From Heloderma charlesbogerti (Eukaryota; Chordata; Lepidosauria; Squamata; Helodermatidae), in the NCBI GenBank assembly GCA_026122225.1, contig JANEZZ010001949.1, forward strand, positions 310,001-374,000: DNA of 64,000 nucleotides, given 5' to 3'. Position numbers and translations under genes: made by a program. Shown one piece after another: positions 8,737 through 23,224 of this stretch. The notes below the pieces were generated by a model. That model was not told the DNA's origin. It ran no database searches and saw only the letters and a list, made by a program, of their open reading frames with translations. Position 1 is the first letter of the stretch, and each line of letters opens with the position of its first letter.

Positions 8737-11700
8737 CTGGGGCAAACCAACAAGAAAAGAGATACATTGTTAAGGTGCATAACGATGCAAAACGAGGCTA
8801 ACGTATGTTACTGTGCTCATGAGGCTAGAGCAGGGGTGTTGAAGCACTTTCAGTCTGAGGGCAAAACTCCATTTTGGGGAAGATCTTGGGGGATGCATTC
8901 CACTGGTGAGTGGGGTGAAAGGCAAATAGGGCAGGGTCCCAAACCCCAAAATACCAGCATAAGAACATAAGAGCCATGCTGAATCAGACCAAGGGTCCAT
9001 CTAGTCCAGCATTCAGTTCACACGGTGGCCAACCATCTGTCAACCAGGGACCCACAAGCAGGGCATATTTTAACTTAAAGTTCTTACTGCCAGTAGCTAA
9101 GCCTTAGGAGAGGCAGTACCTGATGGAATGCCTCTCCTGGCAAGAACCCATACACTATGCTCTGCATCCAAGGCCCTCCTCTGAGAGTCTCCTCCAAGGG
9201 AGGCTCGCAGGGCAGCAACAAGGGAGAGGGTCTTCTCAATGGTGTCCCCCCATTTATGGAATGATCTCCCTGATGAGGCCTGCCTAGCACCAACATTGTC
9301 ATCTTTTTGGCACCAGATTAAAACTGCCCTCTTCTCTCAGCCATTTGGAATCATATAACAACTGTTGTGATCAGGTCCTGGATGGTCTCTGTTTTAAATT
9401 GTTTTAGATATATGTTGTTGTTGTGTGTGGGTTTTATGTCTTTACATGAATGGTTTTATAACTAACATAAAGTATTTTAATGTTCTCTTTTATTTTTGTG
9501 AACCGTCCAGAGAGCTTCAGCTATGGGGCAGTATAGAAATATAATAAATGAAATGAAATGAAATTTGAACCTTTCAGAACAGGGACTGGTGAATGGGGGG
9601 TGGGGAACTGCACAAAAACCAGGAAACCACCAAACAACTTGGCGTCAGGGGAAAGGAGGTGAGGTCAGGGGAAGGGGCATGGCCATCTGGATAACTGTAA
9701 AGGGCCAGATTGAGTCTCCAAGTGGGCTGGATTTGGCTCCCAGGCCCCAAGCTTTGCGCTGCAGGCCTAGAGTTTTGTGTATTTCGTTAAGCTGGTGATT
9801 AATATCAGAAAACACATGCGTATGTGCCTCTGAAGCAGCTGGCTTTGGGTCCTTGGTCTGCTGAACGCACACCAACTATGCTCAGTATCTCACTGAGCAG
9901 TCCAAGATGGACAAGAACTTCTCAAGGAGATGGTGCTTCTTTTGTAGTGAAGTCAAGCATTATGAACTATATACATTGGTACACCGAACCATGTACAGAA
10001 GTACTTTCCACTAACCAAACATGGTAGTTGTAGGTATTGGCTTGCCCTGCACACAAAACTAGAAAACCTTTCACCATTTGTACATGACAAGTGTGTCCTT
10101 CATTTTTGAAAGGCACGCAGGGCAAGCAGGGGAAGGGGCCAGGGAGGTGGGCTACTCCTATCCAACAAGGAGCTCCTGCCTGCCCAGGGGTGGGGGCAGG
10201 CTGGTGGGGCACGGGGAGGGGAAAGGAAGGAATCTGGTACATTTTGCAAATTGCATGTCCCTGCATCTAGCCAAACAAGCACTCAAAGTGACTTTCAAAA
10301 ATGAACTCCTGATTTTTGCCACTCTACATCTTGCCTTTATCTGTTCTATGCCTTCCTGGAGTTCTGGAAGGCCTCAAAAGCACAAGAGTTCATATAAAAA
10401 CCTAAGAGCCTTCTGACCTCAGAGTAGGGATGTCGGAGAAATCCTCCATGGACCCCAGTGAGGCTGGATTCTATTGAATCTGGCCCCCCAAAGTCCGTGG
10501 AGGATCGTATGTCTTACCTCCGCCTCCCCGCCAAGTCCTCACTGGCCAGATCCTGCCTGCCGCCAGCTCCGAAGCCACAGTGATATGGCTGCCATTGCCG
10601 TATTGCTGGCTGGACTGACAGACTGCGGACGCAAATGGCATCCGCTACGCCATTTGAATCCCTGCTCTTTGATGTGATAGGCTACGTAAATCTTTACGTA
10701 GCCTATTGTGTGAAAAAACAGGGACGCAAATGGCGTATTTGCATTCCTGTTCCTTCGCACGATAGGCTACGTAAAGATTTACGTAGCCTATCATGTCAAA
10801 GAGCAGGGACGCAAATGGCGTCTGCTATGCCAGATGCCATTTGCGTCCGCAGTACATCAGTCCAGCCAGCGATACGGCAATGGCGGCTGTATCGCTGGGG
10901 CTTCGGAGCCAGCCAGCGGCTCCACAGAATTGCCAAGGAGCGGAGCCGGCCAGCGAGGATTCCGGGAGGAGGGAGGGACTGCCTCCCCCCCCATGGAATC
11001 CCCCTCCCCCACGCCGGAACAGCAAGTAAGTAATTCGTACATCCCTACATCAGGGCAAGCGTCCATCAGGTTTCTGAGTGCCATTTTGGGTAGAATGGCA
11101 GGGTACAATCAAATAAATAAATGAAAAGAAATAAATAAGTTCAGCATACTGTTTCCCTCAACAGTCTGGCCCACAATAGTTATCTGTTCCCTAGTTACCC
11201 TCCCCACCCTAGCAACTTGCATTCATTGTTAAATATGTCTTGCTCCTGTATGTTACATTTTCAAAGGGAATGTATATTCTTCATTCACTGCCTTGTCCTG
11301 GGAAAGACTTCTTCCACTTTGAATCTTATCTGCAAGGTGTATCTTGAATCTAATTAGCAGTGTCTGCATTAACCCAAGTATTCTCCTTAGTCCTAAGAAG
11401 TGTGTGTGTGTGTGTGTGTGTGTCTGTACACAGGTACACACAGCAAGATGATGCAACATCATCAGTTACTCTGAATGCTTTCACCTGCTGAAGAGTTCTG
11501 TATGATATGGAAGTTTGCATTCGGTACTTTAGTTACTTGGGGAGAGCAATCCTACAGCCCCGAGACAGAGTCTGGAGGCCATAGGATAGTTCAGATTCCA
11601 GGATTCGAGCTCTGAGTCAGCGCTCTGACCTTGGACCCAGGAGACTGAGTTCCCCTCCCCCTCCCCCTTGTAGCTGGAGTGGAGGGAACTGTGCTGGCTG

Positions 11701-14700
11701 TCTCTCCGAGGTCGCAAAGGTGACCTCAGAGGGAAGGGAAGGGGGGCAAAAAAGCCAGCTAGCTAAAATGGAGAGCAGGGGGAGCACGGAGACAAAGCTC
11801 ACCTCCGCACTCCTCCCACTCTGCATAGGATTCCCGTCAGCCCCCGAGTTTGGAGGCTGATGGGAATCCCAATTGGATTGAGCCCTAAAAGAAGCTACTG
11901 CGGATTTTCTCTAGGGTTCCAATACCTGCCGTGTCTCTTTTTGCTCAATAACGGTCAGCACCTTACCTTCCCAGTAAGGAGTTCAAAAAGTAGGGCACCC
12001 AGACTCCACCAGTCGCAGGCCTCCGTTTCTTCGAAGACAACGCCAACTTCTGAATAAATGACATTTGCAATTAAAATCCAGAGGCCAGATGCACCCTCAG
12101 CCTTGTACAACTCTAATGCTGATGGGGCATAGCTCGAATTTTTAAGCCCTTTAGCCACCCCTACTGCAGGCTGCTTTTCCTCCCCAAGCATAGCCACACT
12201 ACAGACAAAATAATCTGCACTTCAGTTTGGAATATCAATAGAGACCCTCTCTGGGCTTAGTGTGTCCTCTCCCCTAACACACAATATCACATGCACACCC
12301 TGCCGCCACCCAATTAACTATGGGAACAAATCTGTGTCATCTCATTGGGTCAGTTCTCTCCACAGCAAAGCAATTTGAACAGAAATGCATCACCCCGTTC
12401 ATGTTTGGGGCAGAGTATCTGCCCCTAGAGCAGGGGTGGGCAACACAGCCCATAGGCCACATGCAGCCCCATCGGCCCCACAGTGCTACCCCTATTGGAT
12501 CCAAAAAGTCAGGGGGGGGGAAAGAAAAAATGGCAGTGTGCCACCAAAATTCAGCTTGAAAACAAGCTACAGTTGTCCTAAGTAAGGCTCCGCCAATCCT
12601 TTTTTTTTTTTGCGCTGTCAACGCCACCCCCCCCCACAAGGAGAAGGGGGGCACCCAGAATGCCACCTCTGCCCTAGAGCATATATCAACATCTCATATA
12701 TGATGATCTCATAAGTGAACAAAGTGCCAGTGAAAGGATGGGATTATGGAACTCATTGAGTAGCCTTGAGAAAGCAATTATCTCCTAGCAGTGAGGGATG
12801 AAGTGGTTTTAATAATATAGTGATGGGTGTGTTTTTTTTTATGATGTTCATGTTGTTGCCTATCTTGAGATTTTAGAATGGGGTAGGCTATGAATCAAAG
12901 AAAACAATAAAATTAAATCTCATGGGTTTTCACAGTGGAATCTGGGAATGACTAGGAGTGGAATTGGAGCATATTTTCTGGGGGAACTCACCAGAATCTC
13001 CAATCTTTACATCGTCTAGGCAGTCAGTTGTAGTGCTTTACCATGGTTAAGGATTATGTCTGCACAGGGCCAATAGGGGGGACAGCTCTGAGCATGCTAT
13101 CGGAATGGCTACCCAAAGTGGAGCCAACACGGAAACAAATGGGGAAGCTCTTCTTTGCTGAAGCTCCCCCATGCACAAGCTGGACAAGAGCTAATGCCCG
13201 TTGCAACGTCCTGCTGTTTTGTTCCAAGAAACCACCAGTCTAATTAGGTAAGCATCACCCTTGAATGCTTTCAGATTAGGAACAGCTAGGAGTTCTGCTT
13301 TGCTCAGAAGCTTCCTTATATCCATGAAAAACAACCACCACCACAGACTAGTTCAATAAAACGCGTAGTTTAAATACGTGCCGTACGTTGTAATTCGCAA
13401 ACAGGGGAAAGCTGTATGAAAACGTACGTTTCCTTATACAAATGGCTACTGAACAGCGTTTCTAAAGAGCCAAAGCCACTGCTAGCCACCCACAAAACAG
13501 CTAAACTGACTAAGGCTGCAACCCTCAGCACACCTACTTGGGAGCAAGCCCCATTAAAGCCACACAGTGCCGGCTCCAGGTTCCGGAGGGCCCTTGGGCA
13601 AGACACCCGCAACGGGCCACCTCCCCCAGTGAGTCTCCCTTCTCATCGCCACTGTCGCCAGCTGCTCTCGCTCCTCATCCTCTTTCCCATCATTGCTACC
13701 TCCTGCTTCCTTGACAGGCAGAGAGCTGGTGAGCAAGATGGCAGCGGCACCTGCTGCTCGTCCTTCTCACCTCCACCATTGCCTGGGCCAGAGCGAGAGG
13801 CAGGTGAGCAAGCAGGTTGCCATGGTGAAGAGGAGGCACAGTTCCAGGGGAGGGGGTTGTCAGTGGGCCCCTGCTGGGGTGTGGGCCATTGGCAGGCGTC
13901 CAACCATGCCTCCCCGTGACGCCAGCCCTGAAACCAGACATGCGTAGGATTGCTCTATAAGAAGCTGATCCTATGCTTTTTTTTACTTGGTAGTAAGCCC
14001 CACTGATTTCCATCACTCTTACTTTCCACTAATTGTGCATAGAGTTGTAGCCTTAAGAGTTTTGAGATGCTTTGGCCAAGTGACTTTTTACTCTTCCATC
14101 CCCACCGTATCTCCATTGTTGCGGCTTTGCCTTTCAGAGCCATCCATTTCGACTTTCAGAGTTAAAGTGAGATGTTTTCCTTAATCTCAGAGAACACTGC
14201 AGGTAAACGTTTGCCATACACTCTCCCTTCCTTTCAATGGATCACATTATTTCCCCTGCAACCTATGGATCGTAATAGGCTCAGTATATCACATCAATAA
14301 GGCTACCTTTACTCTCAATAATGCACCACAGGAAGAAAAAAAATAGGAAACTGTAGATTGTGAAGTGCTTTCAAGTGATACACAGGCCAAACAGCTAATG
14401 TAATTCTACATGGCGGAAAAAAAAAAAATTCCCCCCACCAAAAAAAAAAAGAAAGCTTGAATATTGCAGTAAATGTAAACCCCAATACCAGTTATTAATA
14501 ATGAAACCATTTCATTCACATCAGCAGAGTCATTTACACAATAAATGGCAGTGACCTATAAGCCCAAGTTACTAGTTGCTTTACTTTCTCTCTTATCACT
14601 GTGGTTCTTTCTAACAGGTCTTGGCATTAGATAGTGGGTGCTGGAGTATGCAGAGGTCATTCAGAGAACTTGGGGATATTTGGATTTGGACCAATTAGGA

Positions 14701-17700
14701 ACATAGGAAGCTGCCTTTTGTACAAAGTCAGACCACTGGTCCATCTAGCTCAGTACTGTCTGCACTGACTGGCAGTGGGTCTCCAATGTTTCAGCAGGAG
14801 TCTTTCCTGGCCCTATCTGGAGAAGCCAGGGATTGAACCTGGGACCTCCTGCATGCACAGCAAGGGCTCTACCACTGAGCTACAGACCTTCCCCCAACAA
14901 ATTTTTAACATCTTCCCTGTTAAAGTATCCTATTTGTTTTTATTTGTTCATTACATTTATATCCCACCTTTTCCTCCAAGGAGCCCAAGGCAGTGTACAT
15001 GACCCTCCTCTCCATTTTATCCTCACAACAACCCTGTGAGGTAGGTTAGGCTGAGAGTCAGTGAATGGCCCAAAGTCAACCCACGGGCTTCATGGCTGAG
15101 TGGGGACTTAAACCTGGGTCTCCCAAATCCCAGTCCAAGACTCTAACCACTGCACCACACTAGATCTCACACTGGCATTTATACTGTGTGATATTTCAAG
15201 TACACTGATGTGGAATCATAGAATAGTATGGTTGGAAGGGGCCTACAAGGCCATCAAGTCCAACCCCCTGGAATCTCCCAGGCATAACTAGTTGCTCATT
15301 TACCTTGTACAGCAGTGCTTCATTGACCAATAGGTATATATTCGTGTGAATACATGCACACAAGCACATGCATACACACATGCATGCATACAGAGTATGT
15401 ACCAACTCAGATCAATGCTCCATCGAGGATAAGACTGTCTCTCCTAACTGATAGATAATTTCTGAGGTCTACGCCTTTCCCAACCGTTCTCAGAACAAGC
15501 CAGGGATTGAACCCTGAAACTTCTGCACGTGAAAGAAATGTGGCGCTCCAACTCCCATCAGTCCCAGCCAGCATGACCAATAGTCAGAATGACGGGAGCT
15601 ACAGTCCAACGACATCTGGAGGGCCACCCATTCCCCACCAATTCTAAGCTATTATCAAATCATCAGTAACACAAACCCATTTGGCCCCCAGACTAGGACA
15701 TCAGAGAAATTTACTAGTTGCTTTTCTCAGAAGAGCCTTGTGTGGCGCAGAGTGGTAGGCGGCAGTATTGCAACCAAAACTCTCCCCACGACCTGAGTTC
15801 AATCCCAGCGGAAGCCGGGTCTCGGGTAGCCGGCTCAGGTCGACTCAGCCTTCCATCCTTCAGAGGTCGGTAAAATGAGGACCCAGCTTGCTGGAAGAAA
15901 AGTAGTCACGACTGGGGAAGGCAATGGCAAAGCACCCCACTATAGTCTGCCATGAAAACGCCAGCGTAAGCGGCATCCCTCTAGGGGTCAGTAATGACCC
16001 GGTGCTTGCACAGGAACCCTTTCTCAGAAGAACCAGAAAGGATATAAAATCAAATTGGATATATTCTGCACAATAGGCCTTTACTGCACTCATCACTTCT
16101 CTGCCTCCTGCCCTAATGTTGTTTCTGTTTTTTCCAGATCCCTTGCTTGCTATCCTTGATCCATGAATTGCCAACCTGGAGCTCTTCCTCGGCCTTGATT
16201 TTGGACTGAGTGGCGCCTTACCCCATCCTGACATCATGGCATGCTGTGCCAGGAATTCTCCTGCTCCCAAATCCTTTTTGGACTTTGTCTCCAACTAGCC
16301 GCACATCTTCAAGCTCCTCCCTCATCATGCCCGCTGTACAAACAGTTCTGCACCTTCTTTTTAATTCACAATGCTAACCACTGAAAGGTTTACAGTGTTT
16401 GTACACCCTTGTTTGTACACCCGGCAGTCCTTTTATTTTCTTTTTTTTTTTAAAGAAGCAAGGCACTTCTGACAATCAATAAAAGCCTGATATATAGGAA
16501 GCATTTCATTTAAAAGCATACAAGCATCTACGTTCTGCTTTGTAAAAGAAAAAGGGAAATCTCCATGTACTCTAAGACAAGATTAACAGCAATAGAAGGG
16601 ATCCTTCTTTTTCTTCTTGTTAACTACCACAAGATAGATTTTAAAACTTCCTCTAAAGCTATCTGGCAATATAAAAAGGACAAAGTTGTGTAGTACAGTG
16701 TTATCAAAGAAGATAAACATTCACTCCCAGCCTGCCCTTTCTGCCACTTCCAGTTATGTTGGAGAGCAACTAATTGTTGTCTGTCTGTCTGTCTGTCCTC
16801 AGGTCTTGCAGCCTAATGCAAGTGACATCTTTGAGAATTATGGCTTCATTGGTAAATGTGGACTGGACTTTGTTCCTGATGCTTTGAGAGATATTGGTAA
16901 AGCAAGTGATTTGTTGGGTATGTCTGTCAATAATATTTTAAAAATAAAGCGCTTACATTCATTTGCTCGTCCGACAGCACAGTGTGGGAATAGGTAGACT
17001 GAAGGTCAACATTCCAAACCTCGGGAGGCTCCAATGCTCTTCCCCTGACCCCCATAAAAGAACCCAATGTTTCTTGGAACAGCCTATGCAAATAAAATTC
17101 CATTTTTCTACAGTTCATTCTTCTCCAAAATGTCAAAATATGCTAGTTGAAATCACTTGTGATAACAACACAGGGCACAATGAAGGTTTGTTGCTGAGCA
17201 GCAACAAGTCCTAAAATAATTTATAGCAACAGCGTTCTTCAAGAGCTTTCAAAAGCATCATGAGTCAAGGACGAAAGAGATCTAAGCTGATCAGATGGAT
17301 TGATTCATGAGCACGTGGCTTGTCAGTGCTCGACCTTATGATCTGGGAGCCATATCCCATCATTCTAGATGTACAGAGACAGGCAGCGGATATTTAGCGG
17401 TGAGAGGAAAGCATTTTGACATACAGTTGCGCTTTTCTCCAGGTAGCTGGGAGGTGCAGGAAAGAAGTCTCAGCTAAAGCTGGAGATGTTGGCAATATAT
17501 AGGACAGGGGTAGGCAATCCGGTGCCAACGAGATGTTCTGTGCTACAACTCCCATCAGCCCCAACCAGCATGGCCAATGGTCCGGGATTGTGGGAGCTAT
17601 ATTCCAAAACATCTGGAGGGCATTGAGTTTCCTATCCAATGTCGGAGATATTGGGAAGAATCATAGCAAAGCAGTAAAGCATATGCTTTGCATGCAGAGG

Positions 17701-20700
17701 GTCCTGGATTCAATCCCCGTTATCTCCAATTGATTCAGTCTCTGTTATCTCCAGTTCAAGGGTCGGGTAGCAGACACTAGGAAAGGCCTTTGCCTGGAAC
17801 CTTAGAGATGCTGCTGGTCAGAGTAGACGGCACTGGGCTAGATGGACAATTGCCATGACTCTGTATACAGCAACTTCATATGTACATACGATGTGTTAAT
17901 GATATCGACAGCAGGATACTATCTTGGAATAAATTAAATACCATTGATCAGTGCAGATTCAGAATATTCTTTGTCCAGCTATCATTCCTCACGGTTATAA
18001 AGACAAGGAATGGCTAGCCTTCCACCATCACCCCTTAAAATGGCAGTTTTATAAACTTCTGATTGTTCATGGGCTAACAGCAGCAGCTTATGCCTTGTTC
18101 ACTGGCAATGACTCTTCAAAATCTAAGATCATAAAGTTGGCAAGGAAAAAAAAAAGTATGTCAATAACAGAAGGCGATCATTTGCATTTCAAAATTTATC
18201 TTTCTTGCTTTCCCCTCAATTAGACCAAAACATGTTGATTTAAAAGGTTTGTGTGTGTGTGTGTTTCTTTTTTCAAACTTATTTATAGAGCAGAATAATG
18301 GCCCCCCTGCTAGCTTGGCATTTGCTCAAAATGTTCTATCCCTGTAAATTGAATCTGTTACTGGAATTTTTCCCTCTGCTCTCCCTCCTCCTCCCCCCCA
18401 CCACTCCGCCCTCCTCCCCCTTTCAAAATACCAAGGCACATTAACCGAGAGATAAAAAGATCGGTTGCTGATATTACAAAGCACAGGGCAGGTGGTTAAT
18501 GTTTTTTTAGCACAAATATGTGATAAGGATTCCCAAGGGACACTGGGAGCAAAGAGATGTTTAAACAGAAGTGAAACGTTCACATCAGGAGTTCAGGACA
18601 ACTTTGCCCTTTTATCCAAACACCAGCCTCTTAGATACGCTTAAATTATTTTTACAAGCAACAAAAATATTGTGGTGTTGTGTTTTTTGAAAATGAATGA
18701 ATGTCAAGCAATTTGGACAACAGGGAGTCTTGTGGCACCTTGGACTAACATGTTTACTATGGCATAAGCTTCCGGGGCTATATCAGATGCATGAAGTGTT
18801 ATCCTGAATTACAGGTATATATACACAAGGTTGAGGGAGGGGAGGGGGACAATCCACAAAAGCCTATGTCCTAATAAACTTCAAGGTGCTATGACTCTCT
18901 CCATTGTTTTTGTTACGACAGACTAACACAGCGACCCTGGGGCAACACAAGATGCCCCACCGCCCGCAGTGGGGAGGACACGCGCTGCCTCCTTCACCAC
19001 TTCCTCCTCCCTTAATGCCTCATTCTGAAGGGTCCTTCCTCAGAGTGAGGTATTGTGGCCAAGGTTGCCATGAAGACCACCTGTGCTGCCATGGGAAAGT
19101 GGCTGGCATGGCTCTCTGGAGAGCTCCCCTGCCCTGTTGCCTCTTTCTGATAAGTCTTCAGAGAGAGATGTTGGCCCGTGTGGTGACAATAGGCAGTGGT
19201 GATGGACCCCTCCGGGCAACCTGCCACCTCTCCCAATATGAGGCAGGGGATTAACCTTGCCTCATAGGAGGGCCAGCTTTGTAGCTACACCTCTGGAAAG
19301 AGAAGCAGTATGGAGCTATAAATTCTCATATATTGGTTAGTAACTTGACATTTAGGAAGCTGGTTTATACCATCTAACTCAGTCTACACTGACTGGCAGC
19401 AGCTGTCCAAGGTTTCAGAAAGGAGTGCCTTTCACAGCCCTACCTGAAGATGCCTGAAACCAGGACCTTCTGCACACAAAAGATGTGCTCTAAAATGCGA
19501 CAATATTATTGCTATTATTTTTAGTCAAGAAGCTTGTCCACAGCTTTAGCTTCAGCTGACGTACACTTTCTATAGCTAAGAGAGGTAATAGCGGTAACTG
19601 GGACTACTGTCTCTCTTCTTCCTTTACTTTTCCTTCCCTTCTTTTTTCACCCTCTCTTTTGTGTATTTTATTATTTATGGTGGAACCAGGTCATAAGAAA
19701 TAAGGCACTGCTGCTGAAAATGGCAGCCCCATGATGAGTTTCACCCTCCATGCTTCCTGTTCCATATCTTTAGCTGCTGCTGCAAGGGACCAAGGTACAC
19801 TCAACCTAATAGCATCAGGGCACTGAATAAATTGCACTGTTCAGGGATGGGAAACTTAATGAAGGACTCCATTTTTGGCAGCAGCATTTCTTATAACACA
19901 TAGTTCTCCTCTTAGCTGGAAAACCTGAGAGCACAGTTATGCTGCTTTTATTGTATTGTATTGTATTGTACTGTATTGTATTGTACAGGCTTTTTGCAGA
20001 AATAATACACAGTATTACTATTATTACCTGGAAGGATTTGGGAATTAATCATTTCTATTCTAGTTTTCTGAAATTAAAAAAAAACCCTGACTTTCGCGTG
20101 GGCATCAAGCATTTTGTTTTGGCTAGCACTACATCCAGAGATCTTCTGCAAATACCAATATAGTCATTTATTTCAGCATAAATGTTGCTAACTAACCTGT
20201 CCCAGGAATGAAAGGAACAGCCCAATATGTGGTAATACTAGCATTGCCGAAAGACCAGATGAACACAATTAATCACAACAAAGCTCTTCTATATCTAGTG
20301 TGAACTCGTGCATAGGGAAAACACTCACCCCCAATCTGAGGAGACGACCACAGAAATCAGTTAATGGTAGGCTGCCACCTATTGGCCAACGTTGTGAAAT
20401 AACTCCCTTGGCAAAACTGGTTTTAGGGCCAAAATAGACCTTACAAGCCAAGGCATGGGTGTTTTTCAGGCCAGGCAGCTGCTTTGTTTATGGAAAAGCA
20501 ACTTTGGGAGGGGGTTTAACCCTTTCCCTGCCTGCTGTTTACCCAGTCCAAACTGGCCACAGCTGCTTTCCCCCTGAAGCATTCCAAATCTGGGCCCAGA
20601 AAAGCAGCTTGAGATGACAGAAATAGCAGGTACAGAAAGAATTAAACAATGCGCATTTCAAGTTCAGTGCATCTCAGGGAGATCTGGGGCTTTGTGCAGC

Positions 20701-23181
20701 TCTTTCTCCTATCGGAACTATTTGTCCTCTTTCTACTTAAAGAAGAGTTCTCTAAAAGCGGACATTCATTGTGCTCTTTTAAACAAGGTGGACTAATAAT
20801 CTGTTTATCTACATCGGCCTTCCTGAACCTGGCGCCCTCCAGATGTGTGGGACCATGATTCCCATCATCCCGTCAGCATAGCTGGATGATAGGACTTGTG
20901 GTCCAACACATCTGCGGGGCACCAGGTTGGGGAAGGCTGATCTACATTAATATACATCAGCATGGGCAGAAAGTTGATCTCCAGATGTTTTGGAACAATT
21001 CCCAGCATTCCTGACCACTGCCCATGCTGGCAGGGGCTTCTGGGGGTTGAAGTCCAAAACATCTGGACATCTACCTTCTGCCCACCCCTGATCTACATTG
21101 TCTCCCTTCTCTGGGATTGGAAGAACAACGCTGTTTCGTGAGAAAATTATCTATTACAGAACAGACAAATGAACTTTAGGGACATGATTTACAAACAGCA
21201 TCTAATCTATGCAGTCCACATATGCTGGGACTTCACCACTGCAGAACCCATGCATAATTGTCCAGCCCTGGGGTTGTTCTAAGAGAAAAGATGCTTTTGC
21301 CAGGGGTATTTCCATGCCTTTTAAGGAAGTAGGAATTGTCAAACCAAAGCCCGTCTCATCTAGCATTCTGTCTCCAACAGCAGCCAGCCAGATGCCTCTA
21401 AATGCTCCCCATCAAGCCATGAGGTGACAGTCTTCCTGTTTGTTACAAGCATCTGGTACTTAGAGGTATACTTCATCTGTACAGGGAGGTTCCACTTTAA
21501 CCATCATGTCTAATAGTCACAGATCAAACTATCCTCCATGAATGTCATCTAACCCTTTTTAAAGACATCAAAGCCAACTGCGATCACAACATCCTGGGAT
21601 AGCTCCTGGGACTTATTCTGTGGTCCTGGTTACATGCTTCAGTGCAGGCAAGGGGGGAAAGTAGATCTCCAGATGTTTTGGACTACAACTCCCAGCATTC
21701 CTGACCATTGGCCATGCTGGCAGGGGCTACTGGCAGTTGGAAGTCCCAAACATCTGGAGATCTACTTTCTGCTCACCACTGCTTTCGTGCACAACTAGAA
21801 GCAGGAGCAGCTGCCATTAAGGGGTCATGCCTATAAAACTGGGAGCTTACGACTGGACTGGTATACTGCGTATCTATCTTGCCAAGGGACATGGTCCTTC
21901 CTGACAAACCTATCACTGCCTTCAGCCCCAGATGCTGTGTTATACCCTTGGTGGTGGAGAGGGTAGATCTGGCCCCTTTTCCTACATCCCAGTCAATGCA
22001 ACCTGGAAAGTCATGTGCCTTTGCAAATGTGTTGCTTGAAAGTGCCTGGTTCTAATGGAGAAGTTCCTTACTTCAGCCTTCCCCAACCTCGTGCCGCCCA
22101 GATATTTTGGACAACACTCCCATCATTCCTGACCATTGACCATGATGGCTGGGGCTGAAGGGAGCTGAAGTCCAAAACATCTGGAAGGCACCAGGCTGGG
22201 GAAGGCTACATTACTTCTTACAAAAGATGTGGTTCTTTTAGAATCTCTCAAATTTGGGGCGGGGGGGGATACATGACATGGGAGCCAAATTCACCCCTCT
22301 TCCATTGACCTCATGTCCAGCCTATGAGCGAGCTCTTCTTGCTAATTTCTCCATCAGCTGGTGAGGCTCAAAGCGTCATTTTCTAACTTGGAGTCACCCT
22401 AGTTTGAAACTGGAGATCCTTTCAAGTAGGCAAACACTCCACATTTTTATTGGTGGTTTGCCACCTGAGTATCATTTTGACTGATGACTGCGCAGCTATT
22501 AAATCCACAAAGTACAAGATCGGCCACAAATGTGCCCAAATCTTCTTCTTTGGTAATCTAAGGGTAGGACAGGGCATGGCAAAAGACACAGGTTCTGCTA
22601 CCAAAAATGGCAACCCCATGTTGACTCCCTTCCCACTCCATAGCTACACATCACAGAAACATGTCCAAGAATGTGAGGTTTTTCCCTGTAGATTATCTTC
22701 TGCTGCATGGGTTGAAGTACGGCCAAATCCCAAATTCAATACAGAATTCATGATTTAGAAATCCCAATGGCCTTTTGATGAAAAATGATTTATAAATATC
22801 CAGAAGGAAGGAAGGAAGGAAGGAAGGAAGGAAGGAAGGAAGGAAGGAAGACTTGAGCACAATTTTTCCCTCCCCCAACCCTTTGCCTCCCTTTCCTCCT
22901 TTCCTAAACCAAGGGTGGGCAAGTTGTGACCCTCTAGATGTTTTGGCCTACAACACCCTTCAGCCCTAGCCAGCAGAGCCAATGGTGAAGCATGATGGGA
23001 GTTGTAGGTCAAAACATCTGGAAGGCCACAATTTGCCCCACCCCTGATCTAAACAGTAAGCCTGTAGATAGAGTTTTGTCATAGCTAATCTTATGTTGTA
23101 TATCATATAGTGCCTTACTTTTTAAGGAATTATAAATATTATATTATTTACTCTAGCAAGTTCCCCCTTTTTCTACTCTGC

Positions 23182-23224
<43 letters not shown>

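Larger units (their letters stand above)
8829..9777. mobile_element. hAT-like element interrupted by SINE and CR1 insertions
   Basis: Left part starts CAGGGGTGTTGAAGC with CAGTCTGAGGGCAAAA (to about 8960). The right part (about 9570-9777) has AGGGCCAGATTGAGTCTCC and GGCTGGATTTGGCTCCC. Both resemble one known hAT family pattern with an intervening insertion of about 600 bp. Exact ends are unclear. Confidence 0.45.
8737..11966. other. RPS6KC1 intron
   Basis: 3.2-kb intron between the helix F exon and the penultimate exon. It holds the interrupted hAT element, a SINE fragment, a CR1 tail, the foldback element and a Harbinger-like MITE. 9800-10420 and 11050-11400 contain nothing I recognise. Confidence 0.9.

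Noticed and set aside
10425..11047. Several overlapping ORFs on both strands
   Set aside because: All fall within the foldback element and mirror each other because of its inverted arms.
13416..13919. 167-codon plus-strand ORF
   Set aside because: Runs through nested MITEs; low-complexity composition, no homology recognised.
14697..14900. tRNA-like A and B boxes, possible tRNA gene
   Set aside because: The tRNA-like part is joined to a SINE body repeated at least five more times in the window; no intact cloverleaf seen.
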